Positions 1 to 7,414 are shown, counted from the stretch's first letter. The stretch: DNA of 64,000 bases from Planotetraspora mira (GCF_016863275.1 NZ_BOOO01000047.1:1-64000); one strand, 5' to 3'. Program-made: numbers and translations. The notes: generated from the letters alone by a model not told the origin.

Positions 1-2
1 CC

Positions 3-269
3 GGCGCGAGCGTGGTGAAGGCATTCAACACCATCTTCCGTGGCGTCCTGGAGAACGGGCGGCCCAACGTGTTCTTCGCCGGCGACGACGCGCAGGCCAA
101 GGCGAGATTTGCGACGTTCGTCGAGAGCCTCGGGTTGCGCCCTCTGGACGTCGGCGGTTTGAAGATGGCGCACTGGCTGGAAGGTATGGGTGTGGTCACG
201 ATGGGCCTTGCCGGTAACGGGCTCGGCCATTGGGACTTCGCTCTCGGCGTCAACGAGTTCCAGGGCTGA
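3..269 (+). CDS. NAD(P)-binding oxidoreductase, F420-reductase-like, C-terminal part
   Basis: This is the last 88 codons of a gene whose start lies before the window. The stretch ASVVKAFNTIF is the conserved segment after the Rossmann domain in NADPH:F420 reductase-like and related NAD(P)-binding proteins. It is followed by a helix-rich segment (GLRPLDVGGLKMAHWLEGMG) typical of their C-terminal part, where the partner flavin or deazaflavin would be handled. The nucleotide-binding GxGxxG motif is not in the window, so cofactor preference cannot be read. The stop is TGA at 267-269. Family assignment is from motif memory and is fairly good; exact substrate is not known. Confidence 0.7.
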   Translation, partial: GASVVKAFNTIFRGVLENGRPNVFFAGDDAQAKARFATFVESLGLRPLDVGGLKMAHWLEGMGVVTMGLAGNGLGHWDFALGVNEFQG

Positions 270-598
270 ACTCACGACAGATCACCGAAATCCGCTGATG
301 GCCGGACACCAATGTCGGTGAGTGATCCCTACCGAGGAGACTCTCGCAAGTGGTCAGGGGGGCGGAGGACGGCTCAGCTCGAAGGTCCGACGAGGATGGT
401 TGCAGCTCAGTACGTGGTACAGCGGCTCTCACTCGGGACCGTCCGTTCACTTCGGATTATGCGCGAGAAGAGCCTCCTGAAGGGGAGCCAGGGGGGTGCT
501 GTACAGCAACCCGCACAGCAACGTCGACTTACACGATCGGCCGCCGCCAGCTCGCATCTACCAATTGACCAGGAGGGCGCGTCCCTGACGAGGCAGCT
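270..598. other. Non-coding stretch upstream of tRNA remnant
   Basis: No frame here has convincing actinobacterial codon use. Short open frames on both strands overlap the tRNA remnant and look spurious. Around 556-570 a string reads like the reverse complement of a tRNA D-arm, which fits a rearranged tRNA locus but is weak evidence alone. Confidence 0.5.
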
Positions 599-651
599 GC
601 CTTTTCCTTGTAAACAGAAGGTCTGGGGTTCGATTCCCCAAGGCGGCTCCA
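599..651 (+). pseudogene. 3' half of tRNA-Thr(TGT), probable attachment-site remnant
   Basis: The sequence has a loop CTTGTAA with anticodon TGT, a variable region AGGTC, a perfect T-arm (CTGGG-GTTCGAT-TCCCC type) and an acceptor 3' strand ending GGCGGCT-CCA at 651. The anticodon stem is not well paired (TTTTC against ACAGA) and no matching 5' acceptor or D-arm precedes it, so this is not an intact tRNA. A 3' half starting at the anticodon loop is what integrases leave when they recombine into a tRNA gene. An integrase 3' end follows in convergent orientation, which supports that reading. Confidence 0.7.
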
Positions 652-657
652 CATGGA

Positions 658-694
658 AAGGCCCCTGATCAGGCATTTTGCCGTCAGGGGCCTT
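658..694. terminator. Intrinsic terminator, copy 1
   Basis: A perfect 11-bp stem (658-668 with 684-694, AAGGCCCCTGA/TCAGGGGCCTT) closes a 15-nt loop. It lies between the tRNA remnant and the convergent integrase remnant and could act on both strands. A diverged copy lies at 7378-7414. Confidence 0.8.
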
Positions 695-740
695 GTGTTT
701 GTCCGGTCAAACTGCGGATCTTGCTAATACCCTTGCTAAC
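684..740 (-). pseudogene. 3' end of a tyrosine-recombinase (integrase) gene, copy 1
   Basis: Read on the minus strand, this encodes ISKIRSLTGQTQGP followed by TGA (684-686). That tail is typical of actinobacterial phage and conjugative-element integrases, whose genes end convergently next to the target tRNA. Nothing upstream on the minus strand continues as an integrase, so only the last 15-20 codons remain. The C-terminal tail match is from family memory. The convergent position beside the tRNA-Thr half makes the assignment much stronger than the short peptide alone. Confidence 0.6.
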
Positions 741-750
741 AGGAGATCTG

Positions 751-858
751 ATGGCCTTGGAAGAGCATCCCGGCACGTAGACCTACGACCCTGAGGCCGA
801 AGCCGCCGCCGAGTACCTTCGAGGACTGGTCCGGACGGTGGCGTTGCCAGAACTGTGA
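751..858 (+). pseudogene. Small ORF interrupted by an in-frame stop
   Basis: An AGGAG sequence at 740-745 precedes ATG at 751. Reading starts MALEEHPGT, meets TAG at 778-780, then continues in frame as TYDPEAEAAAEYLRGLVRTV to TGA at 856-858. Codon use on both sides of the stop is GC3-rich, which suggests a formerly coding small gene of about 35 codons broken by one substitution. Function is unknown. Confidence 0.35.
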
Positions 859-926
859 TCGTTGATCGCCCACCCCTGTCGAGTCCGGGCTGTGAAGGTC
901 CCCGGCGGGCCCGATCATCTGCCGTT

Positions 927-1115
927 TCAGGCAACAGATGGCCGTCGAGGATCGAGGAAGTTGACACCCTGCGTCTCCATCAGTTCCTCGAACACGTCGA
1001 TCCCTGCCCGTGTGGTCATGTCGGCCTCACCGGCCGTGATCGGCAGCAGCCAGAGAATGCGGACGCCCTCTTCCACGTATTCGAATTCGGGACCGAGCGG
1101 ATAGGGGAGAGACAC
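927..1115 (-). pseudogene. C-terminal fragment of a suppressor-of-fused (SUFU) domain protein
   Basis: The 62 residues include GVRILWLLPITAGEADM, then ELMETQGVNFLDPRRPSV at the end. These match the C-terminal signature of bacterial SUFU-domain proteins, in which a hydrophobic strand with LLPIT precedes a helix and a terminal DPxRPSV. The family is usually 180-220 residues, so about two thirds is missing. The 5' side runs into unrelated sequence before the LysR gene. The role of bacterial SUFU proteins is not well defined; some act as toxin immunity proteins. It is most likely a decayed gene. Confidence 0.55.
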
Positions 1116-1155
1116 GAACAGAAAGCTGAGCTGTTGCTGGTGATCGCGACGTTGC

Positions 1156-2046
1156 TCAGCCGTGGGTGGGGCCGAGGTCGTGGATCGTCTGGGCGAGTGC
1201 TCGGATCAGGTCGGTTTCGGCCTCGGTCTGCCATATCAGGGCGTAGGTCAGGCGTGGCATGTCCGGCATGGGTAGCCACTGCAGGTGCGCCATCGCCCAA
1301 TATCGGGTGACGTGGGCGGGGAAGTTGTGGACGATCTCGCCGGTGCTGACCAGGTTGATCAGCTCGTCGGGGTTGGTGATGGATTCGATCCGTTCGATGG
1401 TCTGGCCACGCGGGGTGTGGAAGGGGAGGTAGCTGTTCTCCCAGTAGTCCGGCATGTGGGGGGCGGTGGCGTGTCGGAAGTCGCCGAGCGCTTCCAGGGG
1501 TACGGAGGACCGGCCGGCCAATTCGTGCTCGGCGGAGACGGCGAGGACTCGTGGGTCGGTGAACAGGATCGGGCCCACGGTGAGATCGGGTTCTTCCACG
1601 GGTAGCCAGGCGATCAGTACGTCCATGTCGCCGTTGCGGAGCCCGGCGAACGGGTCGATGAGGGGGGCGCGGCGCAACTGCAGTTCCCATTGCGGGTGCC
1701 GGTCGCGGAATGCTCGCCAGTACGGATGCAGGTCGTGGACGTTGAAGGGCAGCATGCCCACCCGCAGCCGCGCGTTGATGCCGCGGGATGCCATCCGGGC
1801 GCGTTCGAGGCTTTCGTGTAGGCCCGCGTAAACCGGGAGCAGGTCGTCGCGCAACTGTCGGCCGACCGGGGTCAGGCGGACCTGGCGGCGGTTGGAGCGG
1901 TCGAACAACGGGGTCCCGATGCGGCGTTCCTGCTGGCTGATCGCCTGGCTGACCCGCGCCTGGGACACGTGGAGCCGGGCGGCCGTTCGGCCGAAGTGCA
2001 GCTCCTCGGCCAGGGTCAGAAAGATCTCGATGTCCCTATGTTCCAT
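1156..2046 (-). CDS. LysR-family transcriptional regulator
   Basis: This 296-aa protein has the standard LysR layout. A winged helix-turn-helix occupies residues 1-65 (MEHRDIEIFLTLAEELHFGR, then SQARVSQAISQQERRIG and LFDRSNR), and an effector-binding domain runs from about residue 90 (RLRVGML) to the end. It starts at ATG 2044-2046, where the DNA-binding motif begins immediately. LysR proteins bind the promoter of a divergent target; here the divergent neighbour is the hemerythrin gene at 2179, which is therefore the best candidate target. The inducer cannot be told from sequence. Confidence 0.9.
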   Translation of the reverse strand: MEHRDIEIFLTLAEELHFGRTAARLHVSQARVSQAISQQERRIGTPLFDRSNRRQVRLTPVGRQLRDDLLPVYAGLHESLERARMASRGINARLRVGMLPFNVHDLHPYWRAFRDRHPQWELQLRRAPLIDPFAGLRNGDMDVLIAWLPVEEPDLTVGPILFTDPRVLAVSAEHELAGRSSVPLEALGDFRHATAPHMPDYWENSYLPFHTPRGQTIERIESITNPDELINLVSTGEIVHNFPAHVTRYWAMAHLQWLPMPDMPRLTYALIWQTEAETDLIRALAQTIHDLGPTHG

Positions 2047-2178
2047 GTTGTTCCTAGTCGCGTTATAAGCGCCAAGTTATCGGATCGCTCGGAATCTCAC
2101 GTTGATGCTGGCACGCCGCCACTCCACAGTGGGAGACGTCCAAGACCGCAAGTGGTGGCCCCGTCGAAGGAGTTGGCC

Positions 2179-2862
2179 GTGAGCGACGAGCTCGACACGA
2201 CGGCGATGTATGCGATGCATGACGCGCTGCGCCGGGAAGCCGAGCACCTGGCCAGAGTCACCACCCTGGTCGGCGCCGACCCGGGCGCCGTCCTGCGCAC
2301 AGCCGCCGGCTGGGAGCTGTTCAAGACCTCCCTGCACATCCACCACGCCGCCGAGGACGACGCGCTGTGGCCCATGCTGCGCCAGATCCTGGCCGACCGG
2401 CCGGCCGACCTGACGCTGCTGGAGGCGATGGAGGCAGAACACGCCGCCATCGACCAGGTCATCGAGGCGATCGATGAGGTACTGGCCGCGTCCGAGGACG
2501 GGTTGGACCGGCTCGGGGATCTCACCGATTCCCTGGTCACCGGCCTCACCGGACACCTCAGGCACGAGGAGGACCAGGCGCTTCCGCTGATTCAGGCGGC
2601 CGTCACCCAGGAGCAGTGGAATCGCTTCGGGCGGATCCACGCCCAGCGGATCGGTCCCGCCGTACCCAGAATCCTGCCGTGGCTCCTGGACGGCGCGAGC
2701 GACCAGACCGTCGTCGCAATGCTGGCGCAACTCACCGAACCGGCGCGCCAGGCCTACCAGCACCAGTGGCGACCCGCCTATGCGGCCCTCGACCGGTGGC
2801 ATCAGCAGAAGGAACGGTCATCACCGGCGGCATCGGTCAGGTTTGAAGAACCGGGCACATGA
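2179..2862 (+). CDS. Hemerythrin HHE domain protein
   Basis: The protein is 227 aa from GTG 2179, chosen because AAGGAG lies about 10 bases upstream and the frame before it lacks good codons. It has two hemerythrin-type repeats: LHIHHAAEDDALWPML at about residues 50-65, AEHAAIDQ near 90 and LRHEEDQALPLI near 128. The His/Glu pattern (HxxxE, HxxxD) fits a di-iron four-helix bundle. These proteins bind O2 or NO or sense oxidants in the cytoplasm. It is divergent from the LysR gene and upstream of a VOC protein gene. Metal content is inferred, not shown. Confidence 0.8.
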   Translation: MSDELDTTAMYAMHDALRREAEHLARVTTLVGADPGAVLRTAAGWELFKTSLHIHHAAEDDALWPMLRQILADRPADLTLLEAMEAEHAAIDQVIEAIDEVLAASEDGLDRLGDLTDSLVTGLTGHLRHEEDQALPLIQAAVTQEQWNRFGRIHAQRIGPAVPRILPWLLDGASDQTVVAMLAQLTEPARQAYQHQWRPAYAALDRWHQQKERSSPAASVRFEEPGT

Positions 2863-2904
2863 CCACCCATGCACCGCATAACCATCCTTGTAAGGGAGTA
2901 AGGC

Positions 2905-3318
2905 ATGAAGGCACACGTCAGCTCGATCCTTCTTGGCGTCCGGGACATGGATCGGGCCAAGCAGTTCTACACCGAGGGGCTCGGCTGGAAGATCCAGAGC
3001 GACTTCGGGAATTCGGTGTTCTTCGCATCGGACGGCGCCTCGCCCGTCGGCTTCTACAGCCGTGAAGGCCTGGCCGCTCAGGTGGGTACGGACCAGGAAG
3101 GCAGCGGCTTCAGCGGACTGGTCCTCACCTACGTCGTCCGCAGCGAGACGCGGGTCGACGAGGTCATGGCGGAGGCCGAGAAGGCCGGCGCCACGGTCCT
3201 CAAGCCCGCCGGCGCTCTGCCGTGGGGCGGGTACGGCGGCTCCTTCGCCGACCCGGACGGCTACATCTGGAGCCTCGGCTACAGCCCCAAGGGCACCGAC
3301 CAGCCCTACGCGGAGTAG
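2905..3318 (+). CDS. VOC (glyoxalase/bleomycin resistance) superfamily protein
   Basis: The 137-aa protein holds one full vicinal-oxygen-chelate module pair. It begins SILLGVRDMDRAKQFYTEGL and ends with a GGYGGSFADPDGYIWSLGY strand, both standard for the family. GTAAGG-type spacing (AAGGGAG at 2893-2899) precedes ATG 2905. VOC proteins use a metal to bind vicinal oxygens, or sequester drugs. The usual metal ligands are not all clear here, so a glyoxalase I activity should not be assumed. A strong terminator follows at 3334-3387, so it ends its transcript. Confidence 0.85.
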   Translation: MKAHVSSILLGVRDMDRAKQFYTEGLGWKIQSDFGNSVFFASDGASPVGFYSREGLAAQVGTDQEGSGFSGLVLTYVVRSETRVDEVMAEAEKAGATVLKPAGALPWGGYGGSFADPDGYIWSLGYSPKGTDQPYAE

Positions 3319-3333
3319 CCGCGAACCTTGTCA

Positions 3334-3387
3334 CACAGCCGTCCGGGATGGTGGGGCGGGCTGTCGCTGCCGTCCCGGACGGCTGTG
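3334..3387 (+). terminator. Strong intrinsic terminator
   Basis: A 15-bp perfect stem (3334-3348 with 3373-3387, CACAGCCGTCCGGGA and its complement) follows the VOC gene stop by 15 bases. Confidence 0.8.
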
Positions 3388-3430
3388 ACCCCGAGTGCCG
3401 GTGAACCGGCAGGACGAACAGGAGAAGATC

Positions 3431-3865
3431 ATGAAGTTTCGGGCCCACGTTGAGCCACCTGAGCCCATGCGGGGCCTAGAAGTTCCGTCCGAGGTGATAG
3501 CAGCGCTCGGCGGGGGCCCGCGGCCGCCCGTGACGATCACAGTGAACGGGCACTCCTGGAAGAGCCGGGTCGCCCTCCTGCGCGGCCGCCACCTGCTCGG
3601 TCTCAGCAATGCCAACCGGCAGGCCGCAGGTGTTGCGATCGGCGACGAGGTCGAGGTCGAATTGGAGCTCGACACCGAGCCGCGCGTCGTCGTCGAGCCA
3701 GAGGACTTCGCACAGGCTCTGGACGCCGACCCCGTCACCCGCGCCGCGTACGACGCTCTCGCGTACAGCCACAAACGTGAGCATGTACGCGCCATCGAGA
3801 GTGCGAAGAAGCCCGAGACGCGCCGGCGGCGTATCGAGAAGGCCATCACCACCCTGCGGGGCTGA
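3431..3865 (+). CDS. DUF1905/YdeI-like (OmpD-associated) family protein
   Basis: The protein is 144 aa from ATG 3431, with GGAGA just upstream. The N-terminal 90 residues form a small beta-barrel (MKFRAHVEPPEP, PPVTITVNGHSWKSRVA, GDEVEVELELD), typical of DUF1905. The C-terminal part (EDFAQALDADPVTRAAYDAL, then SHKREHVRAIESAKKPETR) is the YdeI-type helical domain, with repeated RR near the end. The family is common in actinobacteria and linked to peptide or stress tolerance in a few bacteria, but its biochemical role is not settled. It is a single gene between two short intergenic regions. Confidence 0.85.
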   Translation: MKFRAHVEPPEPMRGLEVPSEVIAALGGGPRPPVTITVNGHSWKSRVALLRGRHLLGLSNANRQAAGVAIGDEVEVELELDTEPRVVVEPEDFAQALDADPVTRAAYDALAYSHKREHVRAIESAKKPETRRRRIEKAITTLRG

Positions 3866-4010
3866 CCCCCGAAGGTAAGACTCCGGCGGCAATGCAATCA
3901 CCGTGCGGAGGCATCACCCTGCCCGACTCTCCCCGAAACAACAGATACGTCGAAACGCCTTCCGACCGGTCTGTACTTGTTTCTTGCCTTTGAGTTTCGC
4001 GTTGGGCGCC

Positions 4011-4157
4011 GTGATCAAGTACTGGGCCGCGCCGACCCACCTCGTCATCATGGGCATCCTCGCGCCGGCCAACTGGCCCGCCGACTGGCGCGACCTCCTG
4101 CGGGCTCCTGCCGGCGAGGAGCGGATCCCCGTGCTGGTCAAGCAGGCAGCGAACTGA
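4011..4157 (+). pseudogene. Short coding remnant, function unknown
   Basis: From about GTG 4011 the codons are strongly GC3-biased and read IKYWAAPTHLVIMGILAPAN, then WPADWRDLLRAP to TGA 4157. The frame upstream of 4011 loses that bias, so the gene seems truncated at its 5' end. I do not recognise the family. It could be the last part of a gene removed by the rearrangements in this region, or a genuine 48-residue protein. Confidence 0.35.
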
Positions 4158-4236
4158 GTTCCGTGGCCCGACGGTGTCACCGCGGGCCACGGCGTCCGAC
4201 CTTCCTCACCCGTATCCGGAACAGGAGACCCGACGC

Positions 4237-4680
4237 ATGAAGGCCCCGCCTCGATCGCTCGCGCAGCGCATACAGGACACCCGGCGCCGCCTCGACGAAG
4301 ACGTCGACGCCTGGGTGGCCACCGCCGACCGAGCGGGTACGCCGTATCTGGTGCCGCTGTCGTTCCTCTGGGACGGCGAGACGCTGTTGATCTCGACGGC
4401 GGCGGGCAATCCCACGGCCCGCAATCTCCGCGTCGGCAGCCGGGTCCGGCTCACGATCGGGCCGACCCGCGACGTGGTCCTGATCGAAGGATCCGCGGTC
4501 GTCGCCGACGGGATCACCGACGAGGTCGCCGACGCGTTCGCGACCAAGACCGGGTTCGACCCCCGCGAGCAGCGTGACTACCCGTACTTCCACATCCTGC
4601 CGGAACTGATCCAGGCCTGGCGCGAGGTCAACGAGATCGCAGGACGGGATCTGATGGTCAACGGCAAGTGGCAGACGTAG
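4237..4680 (+). CDS. PPOX-fold (pyridoxamine 5'-phosphate oxidase family) protein
   Basis: The 147-aa protein begins at ATG 4237 after CAGGAGA. It shows the split beta-barrel pattern of the PPOX/FDOR superfamily: DAWVATADRAGTPYLVPLSF at about 25-45, then LLISTAAGNPTARNLR and SRVRLTIGPTRDVVLIEGSA. Such proteins bind FMN or F420 and reduce or oxidise small molecules in the cytoplasm. The PTARNLR segment lies where the phosphate of the cofactor is usually held. Which cofactor it uses cannot be told. The gene is convergent with the SnoaL-like gene downstream. Confidence 0.85.
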   Translation: MKAPPRSLAQRIQDTRRRLDEDVDAWVATADRAGTPYLVPLSFLWDGETLLISTAAGNPTARNLRVGSRVRLTIGPTRDVVLIEGSAVVADGITDEVADAFATKTGFDPREQRDYPYFHILPELIQAWREVNEIAGRDLMVNGKWQT

Positions 4681-4750
4681 CGTTGATGGCGGCTTCCATC
4701 TCGCGTTTCACCGTGCTGATCTGGTCATCCACGTCGCGGATCTCTACGGG

Positions 4751-5161
4751 TCAGGACAGGTGCCCGAGCTGGCGTAGAGCGCCGAGGTCGTCTCGGCAGG
4801 CCCAGTGCTCGGCGATCCGGTCGCCGTCGAAGCGGACCATGTGGATCTGCTGCATGCTGAACCGCCCACCGGTGGGCGGATGCCCGAACAACGGACCGTG
4901 CTGGGTGGCGGAGAGGGTGGCCCGGTAGGCTGCCCGGTTTCCGGCCGACAGCACTTCGTGGACCTCGTAGCGGATGTCGCCGAGCGCGGAGTGCAGGAAC
5001 GCGACGGTGGCCTTGAGGTTGTCGGGGCCGGGCGGAGCGGGACTGGGCGGTGCGGCGTGGTCGACGAAGTCGGTGGTCACCAGTCGGTCGGCGAGGTCGG
5101 TGTCGCCGGTTTCGAACAGGTCGCGGTAGACGCCGCGGATGATCTCCTCGTGCCTGGTCAT
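4751..5161 (-). CDS. SnoaL-like / ester cyclase family protein
   Basis: The 136-aa protein has the NTF2-like fold pattern of SnoaL ester cyclases: MTRHEEIIRGVYRDLFETGD, DRLVTTDFVDHAAP, DIRYEVHEVLSAGNRAAYRA, then GGRFSMQQIHMVRFDGDRI and AEHWACRDDLGALRQLG. Catalytic acid positions are present but the substrate is unknown, and many relatives are not cyclases. ATG 5161 overlaps the stop of the membrane-protein gene by 4 bases (ATGA), so the two are translated together and probably act in one process. Confidence 0.85.
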   Translation of the reverse strand: MTRHEEIIRGVYRDLFETGDTDLADRLVTTDFVDHAAPPSPAPPGPDNLKATVAFLHSALGDIRYEVHEVLSAGNRAAYRATLSATQHGPLFGHPPTGGRFSMQQIHMVRFDGDRIAEHWACRDDLGALRQLGHLS

Positions 5162-5604
5162 CGCGCCTCCCGGCGAGCTTGCAGGGTGTAGAGGGCGACG
5201 CATGCGGCGCCGGCCATCAGCGGGACATGGAACAGGTACTCGATGCGGGCCAGGCCCGCGAAGTCGTGGTGGTCCAGGACGCGGTGCAGGTTGTCGTGCG
5301 GCCACCAGCTCAGCAGCATGAAGCAGACGCTCACATACAGCGCCCAGGCCTGCCCGGCGGATTTGGCCGTGCGTCGCGCGGCGGGCAGACCGACGATGGC
5401 GTACGCGACGCCTGCGCCGAACAGCAGCGACTCGACCACGGAGAGGATCAGGAAGTAGGGCAGGAGATCCGCCGACGGGGTCATCGCGCCGGGCGGGTCC
5501 GGCCAGATCACGCGGCCGAGGGCGAAGGCCGCCAGGGCGGCGATACCGGCGGCGGATGCCGCAGTGATCCGAGTGGCGCGGGCGGGGGTCGGTAGGGTCG
5601 TCAT
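5158..5604 (-). CDS. Four-helix integral membrane protein
   Basis: The 148-aa protein shows four hydrophobic spans: AASAAGIAALAAFALGRVIW, PYFLILSVVESLLFGAGVAY, AWALYVSVCFMLLSWW, and VPLMAGAACVALYTLQ. It is a small membrane protein of a type common next to SnoaL or TetR genes in actinobacteria; I know no defined function. It heads the two-gene operon with the SnoaL-like gene and is divergent from the TetR gene at 5660. The 40-bp tandem repeat between them is the likely operator. Confidence 0.75.
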   Translation of the reverse strand: MTTLPTPARATRITAASAAGIAALAAFALGRVIWPDPPGAMTPSADLLPYFLILSVVESLLFGAGVAYAIVGLPAARRTAKSAGQAWALYVSVCFMLLSWWPHDNLHRVLDHHDFAGLARIEYLFHVPLMAGAACVALYTLQARREAR

Positions 5605-5618
5605 TGGCTACTCACTCA

Positions 5619-5658
5619 GGTGACTAGAACGACATTACGGTGACTAGAATGAGATTAA
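5619..5658. promoter_or_regulatory. Tandem 20-bp repeat in a divergent promoter region
   Basis: Two adjacent 20-base units (GGTGACTAGAAC... and GGTGACTAGAAT...) match at 17 of 20 positions. They fill the gap between the membrane-protein start (5604, minus) and the TetR start (5660, plus). The TAGAAT within copy 2 could be the -10 box of a nearly leaderless TetR transcript. A direct repeat overlapping both promoters is a plausible site for the TetR protein. Confidence 0.55.
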
Positions 5659-5659
5659 G

Positions 5660-6295
5660 GTGAACGGCGTGGCGGCGCAAGACGGTTCCCGGCCCAATCG
5701 ACGCCAGATCCAGGCGGCCCAGACTCGCCGGGACATCATCCTGGCCGCGTCGAAACTGTTCACCCAGCACGGATACGCGCATACCTCGGTCGCAGACATT
5801 GCCAGGGAGGCAGGCGTGGCCGTACAAACGATCTACGCGAGTGTCGGCACCAAGCCGCAATTGATCACCGCGATGCTCGACGAGGTGGACGCCATCGCCG
5901 AGATCCCGCAACTGGCCGCACAGATCCAGCGATCGCAGGACGCGCGCGAGGTCATTTCGCTGATGGTGCGCTTAACCCGCCAGCTCAACGAGCGCTGCCA
6001 CGACATCATCACCGGACTACGTTCAGGTGCCCACGTCGATGCAGACCTCGCCGCCGCGTACGCCGCCGGAGCCGTCCGCCACCGCGACGGAGCCACCACC
6101 TGCGCCCGACACCTCGCACGGCTCAACGCGCTACGCCCCGGATTGGACACCGCGACCGCCGCCACCACAATCGCGGTGCTGCTGTCCACCGACAGTTACG
6201 CGCAACTCCACACCGAACACGGCTGGCCCTACGACCAGTGTGAAAAGTGGCTGCGCGACACCCTCAACCAGCTACTCCTGCCGGCTACGACCTAA
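5660..6295 (+). CDS. TetR-family transcriptional regulator
   Basis: The 211-aa protein has an N-terminal helix-turn-helix at about residues 20-70 (TRRDIILAASKLFTQHGYAH, SVADIAREAGVAVQTIYASV). The C-terminal 140 residues are all-helical, as in TetR ligand domains. The start is GTG 5660; GTG 5669 is an alternative. The gene is divergent from the membrane/SnoaL operon and sits directly downstream of a tandem repeat, so autoregulation and control of that operon is the natural inference. The ligand is not known. Confidence 0.9.
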   Translation: MNGVAAQDGSRPNRRQIQAAQTRRDIILAASKLFTQHGYAHTSVADIAREAGVAVQTIYASVGTKPQLITAMLDEVDAIAEIPQLAAQIQRSQDAREVISLMVRLTRQLNERCHDIITGLRSGAHVDADLAAAYAAGAVRHRDGATTCARHLARLNALRPGLDTATAATTIAVLLSTDSYAQLHTEHGWPYDQCEKWLRDTLNQLLLPATT

Positions 6296-6443
6296 AACCG
6301 CCGCGTCTGAGTAGCGCTTGGCGGCTGGCCCGCTGTCCTTTCGGATGGGTCGACAGCAGACGAGCGATCAGGACAGGGCGTCGTGTGTGCCGGTCGTTGC
6401 TTTGTGTCGGCCTCGAACCTTTTGTCTGGATGGAGCAACGTAC

Positions 6444-6866
6444 GTGTTGCTGGACTTGCTCGGCGACGTGCTCGGGGAGTTCATTCCGACTCCGCATCGG
6501 CTACAGCGCTGGATCTACCGGCATCCGATGCTCTCCAGCGCGGGTACTGGCGGGGTTGCGTTCGCTGGGCTCACCTTGGCTCTATGGGTGAGCGGGGAGG
6601 CGCCCATTCCTTGGGCACTGCCTGGCAGCGTGGGTCTTGGCCTCGCTGTCTTCGTGCGATTGCTGATGGCCATGAACGTATACGTAGCGAAGCGCCAGGC
6701 AAGGCGCCAGTCGGGGCATGTGCCCCTCGATGAGAAGCGCCGGATGAGCGTGAACACGGAACCCCGCCGGGCTAAGCACGGCCCGAACAGGCTCTCCCCC
6801 GAAGAGCCGCTACCCCGATTGTTCGAGCCGCCCGGCGTACCAAGGCGTCCCGAGATAGACGGCTGA
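6444..6866 (+). CDS. Hypothetical membrane protein with two helices
   Basis: From GTG 6444, with GGAG 8 bases upstream, the frame encodes 140 aa. Two hydrophobic spans are visible (SAGTGGVAFAGLTLALWV and LPGSVGLGLAVFVRLLMAM), followed by a basic, proline-rich cytoplasmic tail (EPRRAKHGPNRLSPEEPLPR). Codon use is less biased than in neighbours, in keeping with this scrambled region. I do not recognise the family. The tail ends just before the tRNA-Val remnant. Confidence 0.5.
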   Translation: MLLDLLGDVLGEFIPTPHRLQRWIYRHPMLSSAGTGGVAFAGLTLALWVSGEAPIPWALPGSVGLGLAVFVRLLMAMNVYVAKRQARRQSGHVPLDEKRRMSVNTEPRRAKHGPNRLSPEEPLPRLFEPPGVPRRPEIDG

Positions 6867-6931
6867 GGCGAACTCCGGGCCAGACGGAGGCTGTACAGCA
6901 CTGGGATAGCAAGCTCAGACACCTGTTGCCA

Positions 6932-6978
6932 TCGCCTTACAAGCGAGAGGTCACTGGTTTGAACCCAGTACCGGGAAC
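6932..6978 (+). pseudogene. 3' half of tRNA-Val(TAC), possible second attachment-site remnant
   Basis: The segment TCGCCTTACAAGCGA forms an anticodon arm with anticodon TAC. It is followed by a variable region GAGGTC and a good T-arm (ACTGG, TTTGAAC, CCAGT). This is the usual actinobacterial tRNA-Val 3' half. The acceptor 3' strand (ACCGGGAACA) has no complementary 5' strand upstream and lacks CCA, so the gene is not intact. Like the tRNA-Thr half at 599-651, it fits a leftover integration site. Confidence 0.6.
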
Positions 6979-6991
6979 AGAGGCCGTTTCG

Positions 6992-7282
6992 ATGATTGAC
7001 AACGGCAATGCGATCGTCCTGCTCGTGCACGCCGAGGACGGCGAGATTTCCGCGTGCTTCCAACTCGGCACCCGCGACGTCACCGGGACGAACAACGGCC
7101 CGCTGACGGAAGCGCTCCGGCATGCCGGCCTCATTCCGGACGCGAACGGCGGCGGCAGCGCGCCCCCTTCTCGTGAGGCCGAACGTTCGATGCTGCGCGT
7201 GGCCGAGACCCACTTCGACCTCACCTTGCCGCGTGCCGACATCCTGGAGCACGAACTCATGGCAGCCCGCGTCCCCGGATAG
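6992..7282 (+). CDS. Small hypothetical protein
   Basis: This frame encodes 96 aa from ATG 6992 and has strong GC3 bias. It starts MIDNGNAIVLLVHAEDGEIS, continues to RDVTGTNNGPLTEALRHAGL, then has a Gly/Ser-rich linker and a C-terminal helical part. I do not recognise it. Lying directly after a tRNA half and before an integrase tail, it may be cargo of the decayed integrated element. No partner gene is seen. Confidence 0.5.
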   Translation: MIDNGNAIVLLVHAEDGEISACFQLGTRDVTGTNNGPLTEALRHAGLIPDANGGGSAPPSREAERSMLRVAETHFDLTLPRADILEHELMAARVPG

Positions 7283-7377
7283 AAGCGCAACTTGAGTCGA
7301 TCAGGCACCGACCCCGCTCGACGATCTTGTATCGAAGAGGTCGAGGTCCCGGGTGGGGGAGGTGCTGTCCATATGAG

Positions 7378-7414
7378 AAGGCCCCTGAACAGGCGGTTCG
7401 CCATCAGGGGCCTT
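7378..7414. terminator. Intrinsic terminator, copy 2
   Basis: An 11-bp stem (7378-7388 with 7404-7414) has the same stem sequence as the terminator at 658-694. It is part of the longer repeat 655-730 / 7375-7450. Confidence 0.8.

Noticed and set aside
407-676. Minus-strand frame containing PPWGIEPQTFCLQ
   Set aside because: This peptide is the usual false translation of the antisense of a tRNA 3' half. It supports the tRNA remnant rather than a protein.
7326-7370. A third, very diverged tRNA 3' half before the second integrase tail
   Set aside because: It starts CTTGTA and aligns in position with the tRNA-Thr half, but its T-arm is destroyed and identity is near chance. I keep only the integrase tail and terminator as supported.
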